From: Trebonia sp963822615
Lineage (GTDB): Bacteria; Actinomycetota; Actinomycetes; Streptosporangiales; Streptosporangiaceae
Assembly (NCBI GenBank): GCA_963822615.1
Contig: CAWGIM010000001.1
Span: 1,178,001 to 1,242,000 of the forward strand
Direction of reading: 5' to 3'
DNA length: 64,000 nt
Positions 15,778 through 23,066 of this stretch are shown piece after piece. Position 1 is the stretch's first letter. Every line of letters begins with the position of its first letter. A program made the translations under genes and the position numbers. The notes beneath the pieces were generated by a model. It searched no databases. It was not told the DNA's origin and saw only the letters and a list, made by a program, of their open reading frames with translations.

Positions 15778-16979
15778 CAGGCGATCCCCGCCCGCGAGCC
15801 GGCGTCGGACTGCCCCGTATCGGCCGGCCCGGTGCTGGACTGCCCCGTATCGGACTGCCCCGTGTCGGACTGCCCCGTATCGGTGAGCCGCGCGCCGGCG
15901 ATCGAGCCGCCCGACCGGGGCTGCGGCACGCTGCCCCGGTCGCGGGCGGTCTCGAACGGCTCGGCGAAGGTGCCGGTGGCGTAGCGTGCCCAGTAGCGGG
16001 CGGTAGCGGTGATCAGCTCGGGCTCCATGTAGTCGCGGATGCTCGCCTGCGAGCCGAACGCGTCGATCACCTTGAGCTTGCGCCCCAGGTAGTCGTCGAC
16101 CGCGACGAAGTGGGTGGGACGGTAGTCGATGGTGGCCGACGGGGACTGGAAGCAGTAGACCCGGTTCACCCGGCGGCAGGCGACCATCACCGCGCGGTGC
16201 ACGCTGCGGTGATCCTGGTGCAGGTCGTGCAGGGAGTGGGTGTAGACGATGGTCGGGCTCAACTCGGCCACCACCTCCTCGATGACGGCGATGGTGGGAT
16301 TGCCCTCGGGAATGTGGGTGTCCTCCAGGTCCCGCAGGTAGAGCTGGGCGCCGAGGATGTCGGCCGACTCCTGCGCCTCGCGGGCCCGCTGTGCCATGGC
16401 ACCGCCGATGGCGCCCCGGGACAGGGTGAGGATCGCCAGCGCGTGCCCGGCCGCGCCGTGCGCGGCCAGGGTCCCGCCCGCGCCGATCTCCACGTCGTCC
16501 GGGTGCGCGCCGATGGCCAGCACCGTCTCGGCCTGGGCACTGCGCGCGGCCCGGCCCGCCGCGATCAGCTCGGCCGCCTTGGCCAGCAGGTCGTCCCGGC
16601 TGACCGGCTTGCTCAGGAACTCGGCGGCCGCGCCGCGCAGCGCGCCGACCGCGTAATCCACCGTCGGGTGGCCGGTGAGCACCGCCACCGGCAGGCCGGG
16701 GACCTGCTCGCGCACCCGCTCGAGCAGCTCAAGTCCGCTCATACCGGGCAGCTCGATGTCGGTCAGCAGCAGGTCCCAGTGCTGCCCGTGCAGGCGGCCG
16801 AGCGCGCCCTCGGAGTCAAGCTCGTGGGTCACCTCGAAGCCGCCGGAGTTGAGCACCCGGCACAGGTACCCGCCGAGCGCGGGGTCGTCGTCGACCAGCA
16901 GGATGCGCCCCCGCTGCTCGCTGCCTGCGCCGCTGGCCGCGCCGCTTACCTCCATGTACTGCCCCCCGATGAGTACCAT
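15777..16979 (-). CDS. response-regulator receiver fused to PIG-L/LmbE N-deacetylase
   Basis: 400 residues. Residues about 24-135 form a receiver domain: acidic pocket Asp30-Asp32, phosphoacceptor Asp74 in LLTDIELPG, Thr102 and Lys124 in LSKPVS. Residues about 150-345 form a PIG-L deacetylase with the zinc motif AHPDD (158-162) and the second ligand set HDLHQDH (His254/His257). A disordered tail of DTGQS repeats follows. PIG-L enzymes remove acetyl from GlcNAc-type substrates, so phosphorylation would gate a sugar deacetylase instead of a DNA-binding domain (inferred). First gene of a six-gene operon ending with a hybrid kinase. Two starts are possible: ATG 16979, or ATG 16955 preceded by GGGGGG. 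Confidence 0.92.
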   Translation of the reverse strand: MVLIGGQYMEVSGAASGAGSEQRGRILLVDDDPALGGYLCRVLNSGGFEVTHELDSEGALGRLHGQHWDLLLTDIELPGMSGLELLERVREQVPGLPVAVLTGHPTVDYAVGALRGAAAEFLSKPVSRDDLLAKAAELIAAGRAARSAQAETVLAIGAHPDDVEIGAGGTLAAHGAAGHALAILTLSRGAIGGAMAQRAREAQESADILGAQLYLRDLEDTHIPEGNPTIAVIEEVVAELSPTIVYTHSLHDLHQDHRSVHRAVMVACRRVNRVYCFQSPSATIDYRPTHFVAVDDYLGRKLKVIDAFGSQASIRDYMEPELITATARYWARYATGTFAEPFETARDRGSVPQPRSGGSIAGARLTDTGQSDTGQSDTGQSSTGPADTGQSDAGSRAGIA

Positions 16980-17073
16980 CCGTGACCGCTAGTATGCCCA
17001 TTAGTCGCTTTCAGTAACGACTGGCCGGGCGGGCGGCCGCGGGTTACGCTGCCAACCGGAGGCGGCAGACTCA
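16980..17073. promoter_or_regulatory. divergent promoter region with inverted repeat
   Basis: A 94-bp gap separates the divergent receiver-deacetylase operon and the alpha-hydroxy-acid oxidase. It contains the inverted repeat AGTCG-N10-CGACT at 17003-17022 in the only A+T-richer pocket of the gap. Promoters for both directions must lie here. Hexamers are not clear enough to name. Confidence 0.4.
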
Positions 17074-18306
17074 ATGACCGAACGGCAGATCCCCAAACCC
17101 GGCGAGATCTTCGAGCTTCTGCGGTTCAGGCGGCCGGAGCTTGACGCGCGCAAGCGCCGCCTGGCGGCCGCGCTGACCATCGATGACCTGCGCGCCATCG
17201 CCCGCCGCCGCACGCCGCGGGCCGCGTTCGACTACACCGACGGCGCGGCCGAGGGCGAGGTCTCGCTGCGGCGGGCCCGGCAGGCGTTCGAGGACATCGA
17301 GTTCCACCCGTCGATCCTGCGGGACGTGTCGGCCGTCGACACCGCGACCACCGTCTTCGGCGGGCCGTCGGCGCTGCCGTTCGGCATCGCGCCGACCGGG
17401 TTCACCCGGCTGATGCACACCGCGGGCGAGCGGGCGGGCGCGGCCGCGGCCGGAGCCGCGGGCATCCCCTTCTCGCTGTCCACCCTGGGCACCACCTCGA
17501 TCGAGGACGTGCGGGCGGCCAACCCGGCCGGGCGCAACTGGTTCCAGCTCTACGTGATGCGCGACCGCGAGATCTCCTACGAGCTGACCAGGCGGGCGGC
17601 CGCGGCCGGGTTCGACACGCTGTTCTTCACCGTCGACGCCCCGGTCGGCGGTGCGCGGCTGCGGGACACGCGCAACGGCTTCTCCATCCCGCCGCAGCTC
17701 ACCGCGCGCACGGTGGCGAACGCGATCCCCCGGCCCTGGTGGTGGTGGGACTTCCTGACTACCCCCAAGCTGGAGTTCGCCTCGCTCACCGCGACCGGCG
17801 GCACGGTCGGCGAGCTGCTCGACGCGGCCATGGACCCCACCATCAGCTTCGCCGACCTGGACGTCATCCGCGGGCTGTGGCCGGGCAAGCTGGTGGTCAA
17901 GGGCGTGCAGAACGTCGCCGACTGCCGCACGCTGGCCGACCTGGGGGTGGACGGGATCGTGCTGTCCAACCACGGCGGCCGCCAGCTCGACCGCGCGCCG
18001 GTCCCCTTCTACCTGCTGCCGGAGGTGGTCAAGGCGGTCGGCGGCCGGACCGAGATCGCGATCGACACCGGCATCATGAACGGGGCCGACATCGTCGCCG
18101 CGGTCGCCCTCGGCGCCCAGTTCACCCTGGTCGGCCGGGCGTACCTGTACGGCCTGATGGCGGGCGGCCGGGCCGGGGCGGACCGCGCCATCGAGATCCT
18201 GCGCGACCAGGTCACCCGGACCATGAAGCTGCTCCAGGTCACCACCGTGGCCGAGCTGAACCCGGGGCACGTCACCCAGCTGCGCCGCCTCGGCCCGGTG
18301 AGCTAG
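17074..18306 (+). CDS. FMN-dependent alpha-hydroxy-acid oxidizing protein (LldD/glycolate oxidase family)
   Basis: 410 residues, a TIM-barrel flavoprotein that oxidises an L-2-hydroxy acid (lactate, glycolate, mandelate or a longer substrate) to the 2-oxo acid. Visible: AFDYTDGAAEGE at the N-terminus, GIAPTGFTRLMH, WFQLYVMRD, FFTVDAPVGG, LVVKGV (FMN-binding Lys), and the active-site SNHGGRQLD with the catalytic His and substrate-binding Arg. The usual DGGxRRG segment that holds the FMN phosphate reads DTGIMNGAD here, a variant lacking the Arg. ATG with GGAGG 11 bases upstream. Followed by a strong terminator-like hairpin. Confidence 0.92.
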   Translation: MTERQIPKPGEIFELLRFRRPELDARKRRLAAALTIDDLRAIARRRTPRAAFDYTDGAAEGEVSLRRARQAFEDIEFHPSILRDVSAVDTATTVFGGPSALPFGIAPTGFTRLMHTAGERAGAAAAGAAGIPFSLSTLGTTSIEDVRAANPAGRNWFQLYVMRDREISYELTRRAAAAGFDTLFFTVDAPVGGARLRDTRNGFSIPPQLTARTVANAIPRPWWWWDFLTTPKLEFASLTATGGTVGELLDAAMDPTISFADLDVIRGLWPGKLVVKGVQNVADCRTLADLGVDGIVLSNHGGRQLDRAPVPFYLLPEVVKAVGGRTEIAIDTGIMNGADIVAAVALGAQFTLVGRAYLYGLMAGGRAGADRAIEILRDQVTRTMKLLQVTTVAELNPGHVTQLRRLGPVS

Positions 18307-18315
18307 CGGGGGCCA

Positions 18316-18339
18316 GCCCGGGTCGGCCGCGACCCGGGC
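18316..18339 (+). terminator. GC-rich hairpin after the oxidase gene
   Basis: A perfect 10-bp stem GCCCGGGTCG/CGACCCGGGC closes a GCCG tetraloop 10 bp after the oxidase stop. No T-run follows, as is common for terminators in very GC-rich actinomycetes. It separates the oxidase from the DyP/encapsulin pair. Confidence 0.65.
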
Positions 18340-18434
18340 AGCCCGGGCGGGCCGGGGTTTGGGGCCACTCCCCGCTCGTGCGCGGTGGGCGGGTATGGAA
18401 GGCTAGGGACTGTCGATGCCGAAGGGACGTGCCT

Positions 18435-19496
18435 GTGCCAGCCCAGTGGAGTGATGAGCCAGCGCCGCAGCCGGTGGTCAGCCCGCTGACCCAGGCGGCC
18501 GTCTTCCTGGTGCTCACCATCAGTCCCGGCGGCGAGGACGTGGTCCGTGAGCTGCTGCCGGACGTGTCAGGCATCGGGCGGTCGGTCGGGTTCCGCATCC
18601 CGGAGGGCCAGCTCCAGGTGGTGACGGGAATCGGCTCCGACGCCTGGAGCCGGCTGTTCGACGGGCCCCGGCCGCGGGAGCTGCACCCTTTCCAGGCTCT
18701 GGAGGGCGACCGGCACACCGCCCCGTCAACCCCGGGTGACCTGCTGTTCCATATCCGGGCGAACCGGATGGACCTGTGCTTCGAGTACGCCACCCAGATC
18801 ATGCGGCGGCTCTCCGGCTCGGTCGAGGTAGCCGACGAGGTGCAGGGATTCCGCTACTTCGACGAGCGGGACCTGATCGGCTTCGTCGACGGCACCGAGT
18901 CGCCTGGCGGCACGGCCGGGCTCAGCGCGGCGATCGTCACCGCGGCCGACGACCCGGACTTCGCCGGCGGCAGCTACGTGATCGTGCAGAAGTACCTGCA
19001 CGACATCCCGGCCTGGAACACCCTGTCGGTCGAGGACCAGGAGCGCGCGGTCGGCCGCACCAAGCTGGACGACATCGAGCTGCCGGATGACGTCAAGCCG
19101 GCCAACTCGCACGTGGCGCTGAACACCATCACCGGCCCCGACGGCGAGGAACGGCAGATCGTGCGGGCCAACATGCCGTTCGGAAACCCGGGTAAGGGCG
19201 AGTACGGCACGTACTACATCGGGTACGCCGCCACGCCCGCGGTGACCGAGGAGATGCTGGCCAACATGTTCATCGGGAAGCCGCCGGGCAACACCGACCG
19301 GATCCTGGACTTCTCGACCGCGGTCACCGGCTGCCTGTTCTTCGCCCCGTGCGCGGACTTCCTCGACGACCCGCCGGGGCCGCCCGCGGGCGGCGCGGCT
19401 GCCAGCTCCGCTAGTGCCGCCGGCGCCGCTGGCGGCAGTAGCGGAGCGGCGCCACCGGGCGACGGGTCGCTCGGCATCGGGTCGCTGCGCGGCTAG
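18435..19496 (+). CDS. DyP-type heme peroxidase, encapsulin cargo
   Basis: 353 residues. The dye-decolorising peroxidase signature is the distal motif GFVDGTE (GxxDG), with the proximal His in ANSHVALN and Arg in IVRANMPFG. After the catalytic domain comes a roughly 40-residue Ala/Gly/Ser/Pro linker ending in DGSLGIGSLRG, the classic targeting peptide that docks cargo inside type 1 encapsulin shells. The shell gene is next, 54 bp downstream. The enzyme is therefore predicted to be packaged in a nanocompartment and to act in peroxide or oxidative-stress defence. GTG at 18435 is chosen with GAAGGGA 8 bases upstream; GTG at 18429 is the alternative. Confidence 0.95.
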   Translation: MPAQWSDEPAPQPVVSPLTQAAVFLVLTISPGGEDVVRELLPDVSGIGRSVGFRIPEGQLQVVTGIGSDAWSRLFDGPRPRELHPFQALEGDRHTAPSTPGDLLFHIRANRMDLCFEYATQIMRRLSGSVEVADEVQGFRYFDERDLIGFVDGTESPGGTAGLSAAIVTAADDPDFAGGSYVIVQKYLHDIPAWNTLSVEDQERAVGRTKLDDIELPDDVKPANSHVALNTITGPDGEERQIVRANMPFGNPGKGEYGTYYIGYAATPAVTEEMLANMFIGKPPGNTDRILDFSTAVTGCLFFAPCADFLDDPPGPPAGGAAASSASAAGAAGGSSGAAPPGDGSLGIGSLRG

Positions 19497-19550
19497 CCGG
19501 CCCGCTCCGACCACGGCTTTTACCAGCTAAGGACAGTAAGAAGGGGACCG

Positions 19551-20348
19551 ATGAACAACCTGTACCGCGACCTCGCCCCGGTCTCGGCCGCCGCCTGGGC
19601 CGGCATCGAAGAAGAGGCCCGCCGCACCTTCGCGCTGCACGCGGCCGCGCGCAAGGCGGTCGACGTGACCGGGCCGGACGGCGGGAAGCTGGCCGGGGTC
19701 GGCACCGGGCACGTGACCCCGATCGAGCCGCCCGGCGACGGGGTAACCGCGTGGCTGCGCGACTGGCGGCCGGTGGTCGAGCTGCGGGTGCCGTTCACCC
19801 TCGACCGGGCCGAGATCGACTCGGTGGAGCGCGGCGCGCTCGACGCCGACTGGCAGCCGGTCAAGGACGCGGCCAAGCAGATCGCGTTCGCCGAGGACCG
19901 CGCCGTCCTCGACGGCTACCTGCCCGCGCACATCCCCGGGGTGCGGCCCACTTCCGCCAACGCCAGCCTGGCGCTGCCGGCCGAGCCGCAGGCCTATCCC
20001 GACGTGATCGCCAAGGCGCTCAGCGAGCTGCGGCTGGCCGGCGTGGCGGGCCCCTACTCGCTGCTGCTGTCGGCCGACGCCTACACCGCCGTCAGCGAGG
20101 CGGTCGAGCACGGGTACCCGATCCGCGAGCACATCAGCCGGCTCATCGACGGCGAGATCGTCTGGGCGCCGGCCATCGACGGGGCGGTGCTGCTGTCCAC
20201 CCGCGGCGGCGACTACGAGCTGCGCCTGGGCCAGGACCTGTCGATCGGCTACCTCGCGCACGACGCCACCTCGGTCGAGCTGTACTTCACCGAGTCGTTC
20301 ACCTTCGCCACCTACACCACCGAGGCGAGCGTCCCGCTGACCGCGTAG
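19551..20348 (+). CDS. type 1 encapsulin shell protein
   Basis: 265 residues with the HK97-like encapsulin (linocin M18) fold: MNNLYRDLAPVSAAAWAGIEEEA at the N-terminus (the P-domain helix that binds cargo), ALDADWQPVKDAAKQIAFAEDRAVLDGY in the central spine helix, and SIGYLAHDATSVELYFTESFTF at the C-terminus. Sixty copies usually form a shell of about 24 nm. It follows its DyP cargo, whose C-terminal peptide matches. AAGGGG lies 7 bp before the ATG. The older name bacteriocin is a historical misassignment; no phage genes are nearby. Confidence 0.97.
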   Translation: MNNLYRDLAPVSAAAWAGIEEEARRTFALHAAARKAVDVTGPDGGKLAGVGTGHVTPIEPPGDGVTAWLRDWRPVVELRVPFTLDRAEIDSVERGALDADWQPVKDAAKQIAFAEDRAVLDGYLPAHIPGVRPTSANASLALPAEPQAYPDVIAKALSELRLAGVAGPYSLLLSADAYTAVSEAVEHGYPIREHISRLIDGEIVWAPAIDGAVLLSTRGGDYELRLGQDLSIGYLAHDATSVELYFTESFTFATYTTEASVPLTA

Positions 20349-20374
20349 CGGTCAGCGGGCGGGGCGGGCTACGC
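20343..20374. terminator. bidirectional hairpin between convergent genes
   Basis: Arms GCGTAGC (20343-20349) and GCTACGC (20368-20374) are exactly complementary. They overlap the stop codons of both the encapsulin gene (plus) and adenosine deaminase (minus). The loop is 18 nt and GC-rich. The symmetrical place suggests a shared termination signal for both directions. Confidence 0.5.
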
Positions 20375-21460
20375 CTCCCCCGCGATCTCGGCTTCCCTGA
20401 TGAGGGCGGCGAAGCCCGGCTTGATCACCCGGTCGATGAGCGCGATGCGCTCGTCGAACGGGGCGAAGGCGCTCTTCATCGCGTTGATGGTGAGCCACTC
20501 CAGGTCGGGCCAGCCGTAGCCGAACGCGCGCACTAGCTGGTTGAACTCGCTGGTCATGCTGACCTGCGACATCAGCCGGTTGTCGGTGTTGACGGTGACC
20601 CGGAACCGGAGCTGGCGCAGCAGCCGGATCGGGTGCTGCTCGATCGAGTCGGCCGCGCCGGTCTGCACGTTGGAGGTGGGGCATATCTCCAGCGGGATGC
20701 GGGTGTCCCGGATATAGGAGGCGAGGCGGCCGAGGGTGACGGTGCCGTCCTCCTTGACCGCGATGTCGTCGATCAGCCGGACCCCGTGGCCGAGCCGCTC
20801 CGCGCCGCAGTACTGCACCGCCTCCCAGATGGACGGCAGCCCGAAGCCCTCGCCCGCGTGGATGGTGGCGTGGAAGTTCTCCCGGTGCACGTACTGGAAC
20901 GCGTCCAGGTGGCGGCTGGGCGGCCAGCCCGCCTCGGCCCCGGCGATGTCGAACCCGACCACCCCGTTGTCCCGGTGCCGCACCGCCAGCTCGGCGATCT
21001 CGGCCGACCGGGCGGCGGTGCGCATCGCGGTGAGCAGCGCGCGCACCTCGATCCGGCCGTCGGCGCTGCCGTCGCGGAAGCCGGCCGTGACCGCGTGCAC
21101 CACCTCGTCCAGCGTCAGGCCGCGCTCGGTGTGCAGCTCGGGCGCGAACCTGACCTCGGCGTAGACCACGCCGTCGGCGGCCAGGTCCTCGGCCGCCTCC
21201 CGGGCCACCCGGCGCAGCGCGTCCCGCGTCTGCATGACGCCGACGGTGTGCCGGAACGCGTCCAGGTACAGGTTCAGGTGGCCCCGGTGGGCGCCGGCCG
21301 TGAGCGCGGCCGCCAGCTCGGCCGGGTCGCGCGACGGCAGGTCGTCGTAGCCGGTCTCGTCGGCCAGGTCGATCACCGTCTGCGGGCGCAGCCCGCCGTC
21401 CAGGTGATCGTGCAGCAGGACCTTGGGCATGGCGCGGATCTGCGCGACGGTGGGGCTCAT
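20369..21460 (-). CDS. add: adenosine deaminase
   Basis: 363 residues of the amidohydrolase TIM barrel. Zinc and catalytic residues are visible: HDHLDGG at the N-terminus (HxH), HAGEGF with His and the proton-donor Glu, the LGHGVRL His, and the Asp pair in VNTDNR. It deaminates adenosine and deoxyadenosine to inosine in purine salvage, in the cytosol. Length is normal. ATG with AAAGGAA 5 bp upstream. It reads convergently with the encapsulin gene and divergently from the acetyltransferase. The symbol rests on family resemblance. Confidence 0.93.
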   Translation of the reverse strand: MSPTVAQIRAMPKVLLHDHLDGGLRPQTVIDLADETGYDDLPSRDPAELAAALTAGAHRGHLNLYLDAFRHTVGVMQTRDALRRVAREAAEDLAADGVVYAEVRFAPELHTERGLTLDEVVHAVTAGFRDGSADGRIEVRALLTAMRTAARSAEIAELAVRHRDNGVVGFDIAGAEAGWPPSRHLDAFQYVHRENFHATIHAGEGFGLPSIWEAVQYCGAERLGHGVRLIDDIAVKEDGTVTLGRLASYIRDTRIPLEICPTSNVQTGAADSIEQHPIRLLRQLRFRVTVNTDNRLMSQVSMTSEFNQLVRAFGYGWPDLEWLTINAMKSAFAPFDERIALIDRVIKPGFAALIREAEIAGEA

Positions 21461-21528
21461 CCGGTTCCTTTGTCGTTGCCTTGTCAGCTCGTGGGCCGAC
21501 CCTACCGGGTCGCTGGTAGCGTGCGGGA

Positions 21529-22029
21529 GTGATCATTCGCGACGCGCTGCCCGGTGAGCAGCCGCTGGTCGGCGAACTGCGGGTGGCCGCGTACCAGGCG
21601 ATCGGGCTGCTGCCGGAGACCAGCGAGTACGCGGCGACGCTAACGACCTTCGGATTCGGGATGAACGGGTGCGTGGTACTCGTCGCCGCCGACGAGGCGG
21701 GCGGCCTGCTCGGCACCATCACCGTCGAGCCGTACGGCCCGGACAGCGAGCTGGCGCAGAACCCGGCCGAGGCGGACATCCGGGCGTTCGCGGTCGACGC
21801 CCGGGCGCAGGGGCAGGGGGTCGGCCGGCAGTTGCTGCGGGCTGTCATCGACTACGCGGCCGGGCACGGGATCGGCACCCTGCGGCTGTGCACCCAGCCC
21901 GCCATGGCGGCCGCGCAGCACCTGTACGCGACGGCCGGCTTCAGCCGGACCCCCGACCGTGACTTCTCCCCGGCCCCTGGGCTGACCTTGCGCGCGTACG
22001 AGCTGGTGCTGACCCCGGCCGCGGGATGA
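21529..22029 (+). CDS. GNAT-family N-acetyltransferase
   Basis: 166 residues. The acetyl-CoA pyrophosphate loop is seen as AQGQGVGRQLL (Q/RxxGxG/A) after the beta strand IRAFAVDARA, with the C-terminal AAQHLYATAGFSRTPDRDF typical of GNATs. Substrate unknown (protein N-terminus, amine or small molecule). It starts at GTG 21529 with GGGA just upstream. Its last 89 bp overlap, tail to tail, the end of the LysR gene on the other strand. Confidence 0.88.
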   Translation: MIIRDALPGEQPLVGELRVAAYQAIGLLPETSEYAATLTTFGFGMNGCVVLVAADEAGGLLGTITVEPYGPDSELAQNPAEADIRAFAVDARAQGQGVGRQLLRAVIDYAAGHGIGTLRLCTQPAMAAAQHLYATAGFSRTPDRDFSPAPGLTLRAYELVLTPAAG

Positions 22030-22951
22030 CCGCGCCAGGAACCGCGGCGCTGATGGCCCGGCGCAAGGCGAAGCGGAAGACGCGGACGGCCGGGTCGCCC
22101 GCGGCGCCGGCCCGGACCCCGGTGGTGAGCTTGCGCTGCGGGCGGCCGGCGAGCGCGCGGACGCGGGCGGCGGGCGGCGGCACCGCCGCCAGCAGCAGGC
22201 CGGGCACCACCGCGGCGGCGTGGCCAGTCTCGGCCAGGTGGAGCTGCAGCAGCAGGTCAGAGCCGACGTAGCGGACATCGGGTTCGAACCCGGCTTCCCG
22301 GCAGACGGCGCGCGCCCACTGACCGGGGGCGGTGTCGGCCGGGTCGAGGATCCACGGCACGTCAGCCAGGTCCGCCAGCAGGGCGGGCCCGTCGGGCGCG
22401 GCCTGCGCGTACCGGCCGTGCTCCGGCAGCACCAGGAACAGCTCGTCCAGCGCCAGCGGCTGGCTGCGGGCGCCGGCCACCGGTGAGCGCGCGGTGCCGG
22501 GGTACTCCTCGCCAAGTACCACGTCGAACTCGTGCGCGAGGAGGCCGGCGAAGGCGGGGCCAGCCTCCTGATGGGTGATCTCGACCCGCAGCCCCGGGTG
22601 ATGCTCGGCCAGCCAGGTGAGCACCGCCGGGATCAGGGCCAGCAGCACCGACTGGAACGAGGCGACCCGCAGGGTGCCGCGCACCTCGGTCAGCGAGCTG
22701 CGCAGGTCCGCTTCGGCCTCCTCCAGCCGTTCCAGGACCGCCTCGCCGTGCGCGACCAGGATCCGCGCCTGGGCGGTGAGCCGCACGCCGCGCCCGGCCG
22801 GCTCGAGCAACGCCACCCCGGCCTCCGCCTCAAGCTGGCTGAGCTGCTGCGACACCGCCGACGGGCTGTAGGACAGCGCCTGGGCGACCGCCGCCAGGGT
22901 GCCGCGCCGGTCAAGCTCGACCAGCAGCCGCAGCCGGTGCACGTCAAGCAC
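21941..22951 (-). CDS. LysR-family transcriptional regulator (divergent from EamA exporter)
   Basis: 336 residues. An N-terminal winged helix-turn-helix (LRLLVELDRRGTLAAVAQALSYSPSAVSQQLSQLEAEAG) is followed by a periplasmic-binding-like effector domain. GTG 22951 is preferred because AGGAGG lies 8 bases upstream; GTG 22957 is only 2 bases from it. LysR proteins usually end near residue 300. Here about 35 Arg/Ser/Gly-rich residues follow (PRPGSAPARTRARSAQG...) that overlap the acetyltransferase gene in antisense, so the tail may result from a lost stop. Divergent from the broken EamA gene, which it probably controlled. Confidence 0.88.
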   Translation of the reverse strand: MLDVHRLRLLVELDRRGTLAAVAQALSYSPSAVSQQLSQLEAEAGVALLEPAGRGVRLTAQARILVAHGEAVLERLEEAEADLRSSLTEVRGTLRVASFQSVLLALIPAVLTWLAEHHPGLRVEITHQEAGPAFAGLLAHEFDVVLGEEYPGTARSPVAGARSQPLALDELFLVLPEHGRYAQAAPDGPALLADLADVPWILDPADTAPGQWARAVCREAGFEPDVRYVGSDLLLQLHLAETGHAAAVVPGLLLAAVPPPAARVRALAGRPQRKLTTGVRAGAAGDPAVRVFRFALRRAISAAVPGAVIPRPGSAPARTRARSAQGPGRSHGRGSG

Positions 22952-22957
22952 GGTCAC

Positions 22958-23066
22958 CGCCTCCTCATTGGTCAGATTTACTTACCATTATTGCTCAAAA
23001 ACATTCGCTGGACGAAAGAGTCAGGGCGGGGCACCGTAGAAGCATGCGAGCGAACAGGCTGACCCG
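22958..23066. promoter_or_regulatory. LysR/EamA divergent promoter, AT-rich pocket
   Basis: The 22965-23010 stretch (TTGGTCAGATTTACTTACCATT and on through GCTCAAAAACATTC) is distinctly A+T-richer than its surroundings. It lies between a LysR gene and its divergent exporter, the standard site of LysR binding and overlapping promoters. No single T-N11-A box stands out enough to be named. Confidence 0.45.

Noticed and set aside
19551..20348. Encapsulin as a prophage capsid
   Set aside because: HK97-like fold, but no portal, terminase or tail genes are nearby; the DyP cargo with targeting peptide shows an encapsulin operon.
22280..22291. GGGTTCGAACCC resembling the T-arm of a tRNA
   Set aside because: No acceptor stem, anticodon arm or CCA-side complement surrounds it, and it lies inside an intact LysR gene.
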